This document shows, piece by piece, positions 23,782 through 32,410 of a stretch of 40,512 nt of DNA; position 1 is the stretch's first letter; every line of letters starts with the position of its first letter. Under the pieces are notes generated by a model. It ran no database searches. It had not been told where the DNA came from and was given only the letters and a program-made list of their open reading frames with translations. The DNA lies in the NCBI GenBank assembly GCA_902810755.1, contig CADDYT010000051.1:1-40512 (forward strand), given 5' to 3'. A program made the position numbers and the translations under genes. This DNA comes from Chloroflexota bacterium. Its GTDB lineage: Bacteria > Chloroflexota > Ktedonobacteria > Ktedonobacterales > Ktedonobacteraceae.

Positions 23782-26373
23782 TTAGCCGGCGAAGCCGAGA
23801 ACATCAGAGCCGCCCTGGGTGCCGCTGTGGTTCCAGTATTCGGGGCGTTCGGCGACGAAGACGGCGCCGGAAGCGTAGGTTTGCACCGTCATCGAGACGG
23901 AGTAGCCATTCGTATTCGTGCCGGAATACAGGTGTTGCAGCACCATCTGCGTGATATCGACGGTCGAGCGGCTATGGGCAGGTACGGAGATGCCGCCCGG
24001 CGAATAGATCTGGCCGAGACCATTGGTCAGGGTAATGTAGATCAACTCGTTGGTACCCGTCGGATTCTGCAAGGTCAGCCACTCGTTGAAGTTAGGAGCG
24101 GTGTAGCCTTCGGCAAAGGTATAGATGGTCTTGCCGGCAGGCCCAGGTTGGCCGATGACATCGGTGCCGCCTTTGGCGGACAGGCTAAAGCCGTTCGGCG
24201 CGCTGACGGTATGGCTGTACTGGAAGAACAGCTCGCGCTCCACCACGATCTTTGCCCCGCTGGAAGAGACATCAGCCGAGACCGAGCTTTGCGGCGCGGC
24301 GCTATTGACGTTATAAATGTACTGGCTCTTCGCGCCGAGGGAGACCGTTGCCTGTTTGGTCGTCCCGTTGGTGAACTCCAGCGTAATGGTGACATTGGCG
24401 CTCGTATTGGCCGGGTCAACATTGGCGATGACCAGGTTTTCCTGCCAGTGCGGCTGGCTGCTGTTGCCGGTGAAGCCCTCGGCAAAGAGCCAGTCGTTGG
24501 AGAGATTCTGCACACCCACCACGACATTGCCGCCGGAGACCGTTCCCGCCGCACCCGCATTGATGTTGGAGAAGTAGTCAGGCCGCTCCACCAGAACCGG
24601 CAGGCTCGACGTGACCACGACTGCCGTATGTGCGGGCAGCGAAATGGAACCGGGGGCGATAGTGCCGCGCGTATTTGCCGGAACCTGCAACTTCTGCTGC
24701 CCAACCTGGTTACCATTGGCGTAATAGGTCGCGGTAATGCTCGCCTGGCTGCTCTGCGGGTTCAGAATCGTCAGGTAGGAGGTGTAACCGCCGCCGGACG
24801 GCACATCGGGGAAGTAGAAGGTTGTGCCGAGGCTCGTTGCTCCCATGACATCGTTGCCGCTGTTGATGCCGTGATAGTTGAAGTAAATGGGGCGCTCGGC
24901 CACGATACCGTTACAACCACCCGTCACGTTGACAATGGTTGAGACCGCATAGGAGGTAGACGAACTCGGCGATGAGATGCCCAGATCGTGATTGACCGAT
25001 TCGGTAACGCGGCTGGAATGAGGAACCGTCAGATTGACCTGTTTGGGCGAGCCACCCTGAATCAGGTAGTTCAACTGTACATTGCAATTGTTGAGCGGGT
25101 CAGGATTGCTCAGGGTCAGGTATTCATTGAAGCCCTGGCCCACCTTGCCCTCGGCAAAGTACCATATCTTACTGACCGGTGACGCAGGCTGTGTGGAGAC
25201 GCCCGCATCTGCGCGCAGGTGCTGATAGATCAGGAAGCCCATATTCTGGGCCGGGGTGCCGTTATAATCCATAATCAACTGCGGGTAGGTGCAGGGCTGC
25301 CCCTGCAAAGCCCATGCCCAGGCCAGCCAGCCGATATTGTGTCCTTCCAGATAGTTGAGCAACTGGCTCATGAAGCCGATGCCGCAGTCATACTGGCCGC
25401 TTTCCGCCGAGATGACAGGATAGGTATTGCTGATAGTGCCGAAGGCAGCGGGCCACGTACTCGGTTGCTTATCGGCATAGTTATAGGGGTGGGTATCATA
25501 GACCACATTGCCGCCGGTGATAGTATAGGTCGGCACCTGGCTCAGATCGAATGCCCAGTTCATGCCGCCCACGATCGCCAGATTGTTTGCGCCCGTGTTG
25601 CGGATAGCGGTGACGAGCGCCTGCATGCCGACAGCGGTATAGTTGAAGGTCTTTGTGCAGCCGCAGTCGTTTGAGTAGCTGGTATCTTTGGTAATACTGC
25701 AACCGCTCTGCCAGCAGCTCCATGAGGAAGGGTGCGGCTCGTTAAAGACTTCAAACAGGACGTTGCTGTAGCCCTTGTAAGCGGTGGCTACCTGCTGCCA
25801 GAAGGTGACGCTGTCGTTATCGGGCATGGCCCAGGGACCGCCGCCATCGCCAGATTGGCCGCCGGCATCGCTCCACTGCAGGTCGAGCATGACATTCAGG
25901 TGCATGTTCGTCAGGCTCGTCACAACGCTCTTCACCAGCGCCTGATAGCCGGAAGCGGTACAGTTACGGTTCGCCGCCCCCTTGAGCCAGAAGCCCTCGG
26001 AAAGGGGCAGGCGCACGGTATTGGCATACCAGTAAATACCGTTAGAGCCATTGGTGCCAGGCCCCATGAAGGCCAGGTGAGTCGCGTCAAAGAAGCCGTC
26101 GCCATTGCAGTCATACTCCAGACCGTCACGCCCGACGCCATGAAAGAGATAGGGATTATTGCTGGCATCCACAATCATATTGCCCTTCACGGTATAAGGG
26201 CCGTTGGCGGTCGTGCTGGAGTGTATGCGCGGTACCTGCTGTGCCTGCGCTGTTGCCGTTGCGGCGTGTGCGACATGCCCGGCATTGAACGAGGGCAGCA
26301 TCCCGATGGCCCCGGCAATGATGCTCAACAGCGCCACAACGCTTATTACTACACTTCTTCTTGTAACTAGCAT
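23782..26373 (-). CDS. Secreted GH5 glycoside hydrolase with four C-terminal beta modules
   Basis: The 863-residue exported enzyme has a signal peptide (about 1-38, ending AHA). It is followed by a GH5 cellulase-type TIM barrel: LFHGVG, a WSDAGG segment, acid/base Glu212 in EVFNEPHP, DTHPYN (about 294), and nucleophile Glu324 in ISAESGQ. Four related modules of about 110 residues then begin near 404 (WYFAEG), 519 (FYFPDV), 628 (WLFAEG) and 751 (YTFAEG). Each has a LTLxNP-like strand, and most end in an AERP-Y/F stretch followed by GG-D/N-V-x-G. They may bind polysaccharide or cell wall. ATG 26373 is preferred over TTG 26379 because AAAGGA sits 8 bases upstream. Substrate is probably a beta-glucan. 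Confidence 0.9.
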   Translation of the reverse strand: MLVTRRSVVISVVALLSIIAGAIGMLPSFNAGHVAHAATATAQAQQVPRIHSSTTANGPYTVKGNMIVDASNNPYLFHGVGRDGLEYDCNGDGFFDATHLAFMGPGTNGSNGIYWYANTVRLPLSEGFWLKGAANRNCTASGYQALVKSVVTSLTNMHLNVMLDLQWSDAGGQSGDGGGPWAMPDNDSVTFWQQVATAYKGYSNVLFEVFNEPHPSSWSCWQSGCSITKDTSYSNDCGCTKTFNYTAVGMQALVTAIRNTGANNLAIVGGMNWAFDLSQVPTYTITGGNVVYDTHPYNYADKQPSTWPAAFGTISNTYPVISAESGQYDCGIGFMSQLLNYLEGHNIGWLAWAWALQGQPCTYPQLIMDYNGTPAQNMGFLIYQHLRADAGVSTQPASPVSKIWYFAEGKVGQGFNEYLTLSNPDPLNNCNVQLNYLIQGGSPKQVNLTVPHSSRVTESVNHDLGISSPSSSTSYAVSTIVNVTGGCNGIVAERPIYFNYHGINSGNDVMGATSLGTTFYFPDVPSGGGYTSYLTILNPQSSQASITATYYANGNQVGQQKLQVPANTRGTIAPGSISLPAHTAVVVTSSLPVLVERPDYFSNINAGAAGTVSGGNVVVGVQNLSNDWLFAEGFTGNSSQPHWQENLVIANVDPANTSANVTITLEFTNGTTKQATVSLGAKSQYIYNVNSAAPQSSVSADVSSSGAKIVVERELFFQYSHTVSAPNGFSLSAKGGTDVIGQPGPAGKTIYTFAEGYTAPNFNEWLTLQNPTGTNELIYITLTNGLGQIYSPGGISVPAHSRSTVDITQMVLQHLYSGTNTNGYSVSMTVQTYASGAVFVAERPEYWNHSGTQGGSDVLGFAG

Positions 26374-26423
26374 GTACAAAATCCTTTACAGCACTACAAA
26401 TACTATTCCGATCATCCTCATCC

Positions 26424-26451
26424 ATTCTAACAGGGAAAGCCGATTCGTCAA
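26424..26451 (-). promoter_or_regulatory. Promoter for the GH5 gene
   Basis: On the minus strand, TTGACG (26451-26446) and TAGAAT (26429-26424) are spaced 16 bases apart, each matching consensus at five of six positions. The leader would be about 45 bases. The rest of 26452-26783 shows no gene or repeat. Confidence 0.6.
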
Positions 26452-26783
26452 TGTGTCAGAATGGTTCATATTATTCCAGTTTCTGGATTATGGCGATCAA
26501 GCCCTGGTTTTCAGCCGAACAGTTCTTGCGCCTTTTTTTCAGTATAGTGAGCAAGCAGAAATGCAAAGCCAGGACCAGCACATACGCTTACCTGCTCACA
26601 ATAAACGCCTGGCGGGCTGTTTTCCTGAGCGCCGCGCGCCGAAACAGGACTTTCTACTTTCCCATACTTCCCCCTCTTTGCTTCATGCAATGTAGTTAGA
26701 AATGCCGATCTATCCCCTCTAATAGAGTAGATCGATGTTTCCTGATCTAAGCAACATGCAGGCGAAACAATAGGAGAGAAATG

Positions 26784-27938
26784 CTATAGTGGCTCGCCCC
26801 TTTTCTTCCCCAGAATTTTCTCATTATCCTCGCCCAGCAAGGGGGGCGCTTTATACAGTCTGGTGGGCGTTTCGGAGAGGCGGATGGGGGAGCCGGAGAG
26901 TTTGATGGTACCGGCGGTGGGGTGCTGCGCCTCCCAGACGAAGTGGCGGAACTGCACCTGGGGATCGCGGAAGACCTGGCTGACGCTGTTGATGGAGCCG
27001 CAGGGGATACCGGCGGCGCGCATAGCAGCGAGCCAATCGTCGGTGTCGCGCTGGCGAAAGAGGTCTTGCAGGATGGGGATGAGTTCGGCGCGGTGCTGGA
27101 CGCGCAGGGGGTTGGTGGCGAAGCGCGGGTCTGTCGCCAGTTCCTCACGGCCTAGCAGGCGGCAGAGCGACTGGTAGAGGCGGTCATTACCGGCGGCGAC
27201 GACGACATAGCCGTTGCGTGTCTGAAAGGCCTGGTAGGGGACAATGTTGGGGTGGGCGTTGCCGTAGCGTTTTGCCTCCTCACCGGAGATCAGGTGGTTG
27301 GCGGAGACGTTGCCGAGCAGCGAGATGGCCGATTCGACGAGTGAGATGTCGATGTATTGCCCCTTGCCGCTCTGGTCGCGCACGTGCAGGGCCGCCAGGA
27401 TAGAGATGGTGGCGTACATGCCCGCCGAGATGTCGGCGATGGGCGTGCCGAGCCGCTGCGGCTCCCCCTCGACCTCGCCCGTGACGGCCATCAGGCCCGA
27501 TTCGGCCTGGGCTACGAAGTCGTAACCGGGTCGCGAGGCATTGGGTCCTTCTTTGCCGTAGCCGCTGATAGAGCAGTAGATCAAACCGGGGTTGAGGGCG
27601 CGCAGGTCTTCGTAGCCGAGGCCCTGCCTGTCCAGCGTGCCGGGGCGGAAGTTCTCTACCAGCACCGTCGCCGTCTTGATCAGTTCGAGCAATTGCTCTT
27701 TATCTTCTGGCTTGCTGAAATCCAGCGTGATGCTGTACTTGTTGCGGTTGAGCCCCAGATAGTACGCGGCCTCACCTGCGATATAGGGTGGGCCGTAGGA
27801 GCGTGTATCGTCGCCTTTGCCGGGCTGTTCCACTTTAATGACGGTCGCGCCCATATCGCCCAGCATCATCGTGCAGAAGGGGCCTGCGAAGACGCGCGAA
27901 AGATCAATCACCACAACGTCCGAAAGCGCCGCATCCAT
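26784..27938 (-). CDS. Class III CoA-transferase (CaiB/BaiF family)
   Basis: This 384-residue CoA-transferase exchanges CoA between an acyl-CoA and a carboxylate. The N-terminal VVVIDLSRVFAGPFCTMMLGDMGA and IKVEQPGKGDDTR are typical; the catalytic aspartate is Asp140 in RPGYDFVAQAESG. Relatives include formyl-CoA transferase, carnitine CoA-transferase and alpha-methylacyl-CoA racemase; the transferase group fits best. The start at 27938 is chosen from the family N-terminus and AGGA upstream; a TTG at 27959 would add seven residues. It stands alone on the minus strand. Confidence 0.9.
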   Translation of the reverse strand: MDAALSDVVVIDLSRVFAGPFCTMMLGDMGATVIKVEQPGKGDDTRSYGPPYIAGEAAYYLGLNRNKYSITLDFSKPEDKEQLLELIKTATVLVENFRPGTLDRQGLGYEDLRALNPGLIYCSISGYGKEGPNASRPGYDFVAQAESGLMAVTGEVEGEPQRLGTPIADISAGMYATISILAALHVRDQSGKGQYIDISLVESAISLLGNVSANHLISGEEAKRYGNAHPNIVPYQAFQTRNGYVVVAAGNDRLYQSLCRLLGREELATDPRFATNPLRVQHRAELIPILQDLFRQRDTDDWLAAMRAAGIPCGSINSVSQVFRDPQVQFRHFVWEAQHPTAGTIKLSGSPIRLSETPTRLYKAPPLLGEDNEKILGKKRGEPL

Positions 27939-28011
27939 AGAACGTGTCCTGCCTTTCAATCCTTTGTTTGCTCTAAAAAGGGCGGAGTGGGAACCAGAGC
28001 GGGGCTGGCCT

Positions 28012-28103
28012 CATAAGCGTTAACTTAAGGTCGCCCCAGGCCACCCGCCAGGGGTGGCCCTACTCTCTCCCCAGGCCAGCCGCCAGGGGTGGCCCTACTC
28101 TAT
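28012..28103. repeat. Two hairpin-repeat copies plus GTTAAC box
   Basis: CATAAGCGTTAACTTAAGG at 28012-28030 is followed by two direct hairpin modules, about 28038-28064 (GGCCACCC variant) and 28073-28101 (GGCCAGCC variant), each followed by CTACTCT. The second runs right up to the stop codon of the membrane-protein gene. Confidence 0.85.
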
Positions 28104-28997
28104 CTATATTGCCAGGTAGTCGTTCTTTTGCCGCACCAGGAAGAGAACGAACTGGTACATGGCAAAGAGTTCGAGCGCGAAGGGCAGATAGCCCGTGTAG
28201 CCGAGCAGGGGCATCTCGAAGATTTTCCAGAAGCCCACATATGGAATAGTATAATACCATTTTGGCAGCGCGTAGTAGTTCCACATTTCCCAGAAGAAGC
28301 CGCAGCAGAGACCGGCCAGCGGCAGCACGATGAAGCGCCAGTCGCCCACTGCGATGTGGGCCAGCGCCGATTTGCGCCGCAGCACGTTGTTGATAGGGTC
28401 GAGGATGAGCGCCATGCATAGCCAGATCAGGATGAAGCAGTAACGCGGGAACACCCAGGGCAGGATCAGGCAGGCGAGGCCCAGCAGGATCAGGGGGATG
28501 ATGACGCGGTTCGGCAGGCGCGGGCCGACCTCATCTGCGGGCAGGCGCGGGCGCAGCGGCTTGAAGGTCGAGAGAAATTCGGCGGTCTCCATGACGGCTG
28601 GCAGCACGGTGGCGAAGTCGAGGCTGACGATCAGCGTGTAGGACAGGCGGCTATAGGGCTGGTCGAGCAGGTAGTGCCAGTTCTGTACCGCGACATTCAT
28701 GCCCTCAAATACCCACCATACAATACTGGAAATGACAAAGATCTGGATGTAACGCCAGCGAGCGCGCGTGAGCAGCGAGGTGCCGTGTCGCATGACGACC
28801 AGCGCATCCATAAACATGATGTAGCCGAACCAGAGCGGGAAGAAGCGGTAGCGATAAAACGGGTCGATGCGCAGCCAGGAAGCGGCCCAGGCCAGCAGGC
28901 AGAGAGCCAGCGCGGCAAACCCATAGAGCGGGAAGCGTCTCCGGGCGACAGAGGCGGCGCTGGATGGCGATGGCGATTCGGATTGCGTTTTCAACAC
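28104..28997 (-). CDS. Unrecognised polytopic membrane protein with internal pseudo-repeat
   Basis: The protein has 297 residues and about eight hydrophobic segments, with no family recognised for certain. Two matching stretches stand out: Glu98-x2-Asn101-x5-Trp107-x-Tyr109 in WVFEGMNVAVQNWHY and Glu237-x2-Asn240-x6-Trp247-x-Tyr249 in FWEMWNYYALPKWYY, suggesting a duplicated half. Buried Glu, Asn, Trp and Tyr of this kind are seen in membrane enzymes acting on hydrophobic substrates, including carotenoid cyclases and hydratases, but this is only a resemblance. It lies directly downstream of the CarH-like gene on the same strand, with repeats between. The start is GTG, with AGGA 9 bases upstream. 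Confidence 0.72.
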   Translation of the reverse strand: MLKTQSESPSPSSAASVARRRFPLYGFAALALCLLAWAASWLRIDPFYRYRFFPLWFGYIMFMDALVVMRHGTSLLTRARWRYIQIFVISSIVWWVFEGMNVAVQNWHYLLDQPYSRLSYTLIVSLDFATVLPAVMETAEFLSTFKPLRPRLPADEVGPRLPNRVIIPLILLGLACLILPWVFPRYCFILIWLCMALILDPINNVLRRKSALAHIAVGDWRFIVLPLAGLCCGFFWEMWNYYALPKWYYTIPYVGFWKIFEMPLLGYTGYLPFALELFAMYQFVLFLVRQKNDYLAI

Positions 28998-29010
28998 GAT
29001 GTCAGTTCCT

Positions 29011-29137
29011 CATAAGCGTTAACTTAAGGCCGCCACGCAGGCCACCCGCCAGGGGTGGCCCTACTCTAGACGTCACAACCAGCGCCAGGCGAACTGAGTG
29101 GTCGGGTATAGTAGGGCCACCCCTGGCGGGTGGCCTG
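29011..29137. repeat. Inverted pair of hairpin repeats with GTTAAC box
   Basis: CATAAGCGTTAACTTAAGG at 29011-29029 is followed by arms 29038-29068 and 29107-29137, inverse complements at 30 of 31 positions (CTACTCTA versus CTACTATA). Each arm is a GGCCACCC-GCCA-GGGGTGGCC hairpin. It lies between the CarH-like gene and the membrane-protein gene and would form part of any shared transcript. Confidence 0.88.
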
Positions 29138-29169
29138 CGCTGCCTACGCCGTATTACACCGTCTATATG

Positions 29170-30324
29170 TCAGTTCCTACTCTCAGATCGGGAAGACAAC
29201 AGGCGTCGTATCCCGGAAGTGATTGTTTGCAAGTCTCCATGCAGATAGATACCCGGCACCTGCGGGATCAGGTGGGCGTATTGCTCCAGGGCCTGGCCGC
29301 CGAAGACGAAGTGCGGGCGCGGCGCGGGTAAATTCTGAACGCGGCGCCCCAGATCGATCAACGAGGCCATGTAGGCGGGCATGGTCAGAGAGACGCAGAC
29401 GATAGCCGGGTTCATCTGCTGAATGATGTGCAGCAGCCCCTCGATCTCGATGCTCTGACCGAGATAGGCTACGCTCATGCCGGCACGGCGCAAGATGAGG
29501 GCCAGCATCAGCACGGCCAGTTCGTGCGCCTCCCCCGGCGAGCAGCAGACGAGGACAAGCGGCGGGCCGGGCGGCGTGGGCGTCACATACAACAGGTTGG
29601 TGAGGACGCCGCGAAAGATGCCGCTGGCAAAGTGTTCAACCGCCACCGTCAGCTTGCCCTCTTCCCACATCCGTCCGATCTCCCACAGCGTCGGCGCGAT
29701 CAATTCGGCGCATACCTGCTCCACCGGATAGATCGCCAGCATCGAAGCCAGCAGGGCCTTCGCCGTCGTCTCATCGAGCGCGTTAAAGGCCTCCAGCAGA
29801 CTTTGAAGCGCCGCGCGCATGTTGAGCGTCGGCGGGTAGCGCACAAAAGTGACCCCCAGCTCGCTCAGCGCAGGCCACTGCCCATTGTCGGCCTGCGCGA
29901 TCGGCGCCTGCTTCCCTGCTTCAGGCTCTGTAGACGGTGGCTGCGGCAACGAGGAGGGTAGCGCGACATGAAAAAAAGGGACTCCGCCTGTCACAGCCTG
30001 TTCATGCTCGCGCAACTGCCGCCACCCTGCTTCCAGGTGGCGCAGCAGGGAAATGGCCTGGCTGATCGACATTCCGGCCTCGATCCGCTCCTTGAGCCAG
30101 CGGATCGTCGCCACGTCGCGCTCGGAATAGAGACGGTAAGCGTTGCCCGAACGGGCGGGGGAGAGGATCGTGTAGCGCCGCTCCCAGGCTCGCAGCGTGG
30201 GGGCCGGGACGTTCGTCTGCTGCACGACCGCCTTAGTATTAAAAACAGGAATGTCTGGAAACCGTTCGAGGTCAGGCCATTCAATGTGGCCCTCTCTCAC
30301 GTCCCTCTCGTCTTTTACGCTCAT
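29170..30324 (-). CDS. MerR-family cobalamin-binding regulator (CarH/LitR-like photoreceptor)
   Basis: The regulator has 384 residues. An N-terminal MerR winged helix (about 26-98; FNTKAVVQQTNVPAPTLRAWERRY) is joined by a Pro-rich linker to a helical bundle and a Rossmann cobalamin-binding domain. The light-sensing signature Trp-x9-Glu-His is exact: Trp220, Glu230, His231 (MWEEGKLTVAVEHF). The lower axial ligand is His267 in SPGEAHEL. CarH proteins bind adenosylcobalamin, repress as tetramers in the dark and fall apart in light, usually controlling carotenoid or photoprotection genes. ATG 30324 is the natural family start; upstream frame to 30828 is not coding. A candidate operator lies at 30407-30437. 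Confidence 0.9.
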   Translation of the reverse strand: MSVKDERDVREGHIEWPDLERFPDIPVFNTKAVVQQTNVPAPTLRAWERRYTILSPARSGNAYRLYSERDVATIRWLKERIEAGMSISQAISLLRHLEAGWRQLREHEQAVTGGVPFFHVALPSSLPQPPSTEPEAGKQAPIAQADNGQWPALSELGVTFVRYPPTLNMRAALQSLLEAFNALDETTAKALLASMLAIYPVEQVCAELIAPTLWEIGRMWEEGKLTVAVEHFASGIFRGVLTNLLYVTPTPPGPPLVLVCCSPGEAHELAVLMLALILRRAGMSVAYLGQSIEIEGLLHIIQQMNPAIVCVSLTMPAYMASLIDLGRRVQNLPAPRPHFVFGGQALEQYAHLIPQVPGIYLHGDLQTITSGIRRLLSSRSESRN

Positions 30325-30406
30325 ACGTTTCTCACTCAGAAATCCGGCCCTGTCGGGAACCGGGGCTTCCTTTTCACTATAACATATGTTCGCGTGCGAA
30401 GTCCAT

Positions 30407-30437
30407 AGTTTGCACAGTCTTGTACAGCTTTTGTCAA
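30407..30437 (-). promoter_or_regulatory. Candidate CarH-type operator: three direct repeats
   Basis: Read on the minus strand, TTGACAAAAGC, TGTACAAGAC and TGTGCAAACT follow each other head to tail at 11- and 10-base steps. Two match the TnnACA core known from CarH operators; the third has GCA instead of ACA. The first repeat doubles as a perfect -35 hexamer facing the CarH-like gene, so binding there would block it. No good -10 was found at 17-18 bases. The site could also affect the divergent yggS operon. Confidence 0.5.
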
Positions 30438-30596
30438 AGCCATGCCTGTACTCTAAAGATGGATGATCGGGGGTCGGCGGGTAATTTCTCGCTATTGACG
30501 AATGCCGCTCTGTATGGCACGATTCATCAGAGGAGCGTAACAAAAGCGTTGCCTGTACGTAAGTACCATAGAACACATGAACGGGACGAGGAAAAC

Positions 30597-31331
30597 GTGA
30601 CCGAGAAGCAAGCGAGCGAAGCGCGGGAATGGCTGGCGGCAAATATCGCCAGGGTGCGCGCGAACATAGCGCAGGCGGCGCAGAAGGTGGGGCGCAGCGC
30701 AGACGACGTGACGCTGGTGGCGGTCTCCAAGACGAAGCCGCTGGAACTCGTCCGGCTGGCGTATGAAGCCGGGGTGACCCACTTTGGCGAGAATCGCGTG
30801 CAGGAGGCATTGCCGAAGATCGCGGCATTTCACCCGCCGGGGGTGTCGTGGCAGATGATCGGCCACCTGCAAAGCAACAAGGCGGGGAAAGCTGCCGAGG
30901 CTTTTGACTGCGTGCAGAGCGTGGACAGCCTGCGCCTGGCGCAGGTATTGAACCGCCGCGCCGGGGAACTGGGCAAACGCCTGCCTGTTCTGTTACAGGT
31001 CAATGTGGCGGAAGAGGCTAGCAAGGAGGGTATGAGCGTGGCGGAGACACCGGCGCTGGCCCGCGAAATCGTCGCCCTGCCCCATCTTGAGGTGCTGGGC
31101 CTGATGACGATTGCCCCGCTGGTGGAAAACGCGGAGGAGGTGCGTCCCGTCTTTCGTGGTCTGCGCGAATTGCGCGAGCGCCTGCGGGAGGCCCTACCCG
31201 CCTCTTCCTGGTCTCAGCTTTCTATGGGCATGACCGACGATTATACTGTAGCAATTGAAGAGGGAGCCACGATCGTGCGCATCGGACGGGCGATTTTTGG
31301 CGAACGTGTTCACGGCATACAAGGAGCTTAA
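30597..31331 (+). CDS. YggS/PLPBP family pyridoxal-phosphate homeostasis protein
   Basis: The 244-residue single-domain protein of the alanine racemase-like fold binds PLP through Lys45 in LVAVSKTKP. Family motifs FGENRVQE, IGHLQSNK, LGLMTIAP and SMGMTDDY follow. It buffers PLP and affects amino-acid pools rather than catalysing a major reaction. The start is a GTG with GAGG about 6 bases upstream; the open frame to 30420 is non-coding leader and overlaps the putative operator. It heads a tight operon with DUF6391, yggT and DUF167 genes, a grouping seen widely in Gram-positives and cyanobacteria near cell-division genes. Confidence 0.93.
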   Translation: MTEKQASEAREWLAANIARVRANIAQAAQKVGRSADDVTLVAVSKTKPLELVRLAYEAGVTHFGENRVQEALPKIAAFHPPGVSWQMIGHLQSNKAGKAAEAFDCVQSVDSLRLAQVLNRRAGELGKRLPVLLQVNVAEEASKEGMSVAETPALAREIVALPHLEVLGLMTIAPLVENAEEVRPVFRGLRELRERLREALPASSWSQLSMGMTDDYTVAIEEGATIVRIGRAIFGERVHGIQGA

Positions 31332-31334
31332 AAA

Positions 31335-31829
31335 ATGAATGTTGAAGATGTGTTGTTTGGTCGCCGCATCCGGCAGAATCACGCGCTGGAACACGCGACG
31401 ATTACCGTGCTGAGCGGCATGGTGCCGAATCTGAGTATCAGCGCCCGCTCCAGTTCGCGTGGCTTCATCATTTTCGGCGACGTTGATCTGGGCGTGCTGC
31501 GGCTGGCTCTGGATGAGGCGCTGCACCGCTTGCAGGCGGGTGAGGCGGAGCTGGCCATTCACCCCAATTGCGGCACCAATCTCGTCATCGGCGTCTCGCT
31601 GATGGCGCTGGGTACCATGCTGGGTATGGCTTCCAGCCGAACACGCACACGTATCGCCACAACTGCTGCCTCGTCCCTTGCCGGTCTGATGGCCGCCCGC
31701 CCGGTCGGCGAGTTCGTGCAGAGACATGTGACGACGCTGCCCGATCTCGAAGGCGTGCGCGTGACAGATATTACGCGCCGCAAACTGCTCGGCTTTACGG
31801 TGATCGACGTGCGCACGGTGCAGGAGTGA
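31335..31829 (+). CDS. DUF6391-like membrane protein
   Basis: The 164-residue protein has the family motif RQNHALEHATI (13-23), a short conserved RSSSRGFIIFGDV stretch, a GTNLVIG segment with one or two hydrophobic helices (about 82-115), and a C-terminal alpha/beta tail. Function is unknown. The ribosome site AAGGAG overlaps the end of yggS, so it is translationally coupled to it. The His and Glu in the N-terminal motif look like potential metal ligands, which is inference. Confidence 0.8.
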   Translation: MNVEDVLFGRRIRQNHALEHATITVLSGMVPNLSISARSSSRGFIIFGDVDLGVLRLALDEALHRLQAGEAELAIHPNCGTNLVIGVSLMALGTMLGMASSRTRTRIATTAASSLAGLMAARPVGEFVQRHVTTLPDLEGVRVTDITRRKLLGFTVIDVRTVQE

Positions 31830-31845
31830 ATGTAGGAGTACCGGT

Positions 31846-32127
31846 ATGAGTTTGCTTTTCCCGGACGGCCTTCTCCACGGGCTGATTACCTATGGCATCG
31901 GCTTCATCATCCTGGCCATGCTTATACGCGCCATTGCTTCGTGGTTTGGCATCGACGAACGTTTCGCCTTCATTCGCTTTCTGGCGCGCATTACCGACCC
32001 GTTCATCGAACCCATTCGCCGCTACGTCAAGCCCGTCGCCTTCCTTGACCTCTCGTTCCTCATCGCCTGGTTCATGCTCAGCGTCCTCCAGATTCTCCTT
32101 GTCCAGGCTCTGCCTCTCGGCTGGTAA
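31846..32127 (+). CDS. YggT family membrane protein
   Basis: The 93-residue protein has two membrane helices (about 14-32 and 66-88) joined by a loop with the family motif FIRFLARITDPFIEPIRRYV. YggT proteins are linked to osmotic tolerance and, in plastids and cyanobacteria, to nucleoid or division positioning; the exact role is unknown. TAGGAG is 7-8 bases upstream. It is 16 bases after the DUF6391 gene and 6 bases before the DUF167 gene. Confidence 0.88.
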   Translation: MSLLFPDGLLHGLITYGIGFIILAMLIRAIASWFGIDERFAFIRFLARITDPFIEPIRRYVKPVAFLDLSFLIAWFMLSVLQILLVQALPLGW

Positions 32128-32133
32128 GAACGC

Positions 32134-32394
32134 ATGCGCATCACCGTGCGGGTCATTCCACGCAGCAGCAGGAACGCTATTGAGTGGGAGCGGACAGGCG
32201 AGACGCTGAAGGTGCATCTGACGGCCCCGCCGGTGGATGGGGCCGCCAACGAGGCGCTGATCTCTTTGCTGGCCAAGCGACTGGCTGTGCCGCGCCGGGC
32301 CATCAACATTGTGCGCGGCGCTACCAGTCGGCAGAAAACGCTGGAAATCGCGGGTCTGAGCGAAGAAATGCTGGAACGACTTTTAAGGCCGTAA
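32134..32394 (+). CDS. DUF167 (YggU) family protein
   Basis: The 86-residue alpha/beta protein has the family core VHLTAPPVDGAANEALI and the strand-turn IVRGATSRQKTLEI. The function of the family is unknown. It is the last gene of the yggS operon, followed at once by an inverted hairpin-repeat pair that probably ends the transcript. Confidence 0.88.
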   Translation: MRITVRVIPRSSRNAIEWERTGETLKVHLTAPPVDGAANEALISLLAKRLAVPRRAINIVRGATSRQKTLEIAGLSEEMLERLLRP

Positions 32395-32410
32395 TACAGA
32401 GACAAATAAG

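Noticed and set aside
26204..26695. 163-residue plus-strand frame upstream of the GH5 gene
   Set aside because: It starts inside the GH5 signal-peptide region and has no recognisable domain; the same DNA holds the GH5 promoter.
30420..30596. Extension of yggS upstream to 30420
   Set aside because: The family N-terminus and a clear ribosome site place the start at the GTG at 30597; the extra stretch overlaps the putative CarH operator.
30325..30828. 168-residue N-terminal extension of the CarH-like regulator
   Set aside because: It is antisense to yggS and its leader, is rich in Ser/Arg/Pro without motifs, and the MerR domain normally begins near the N-terminus.
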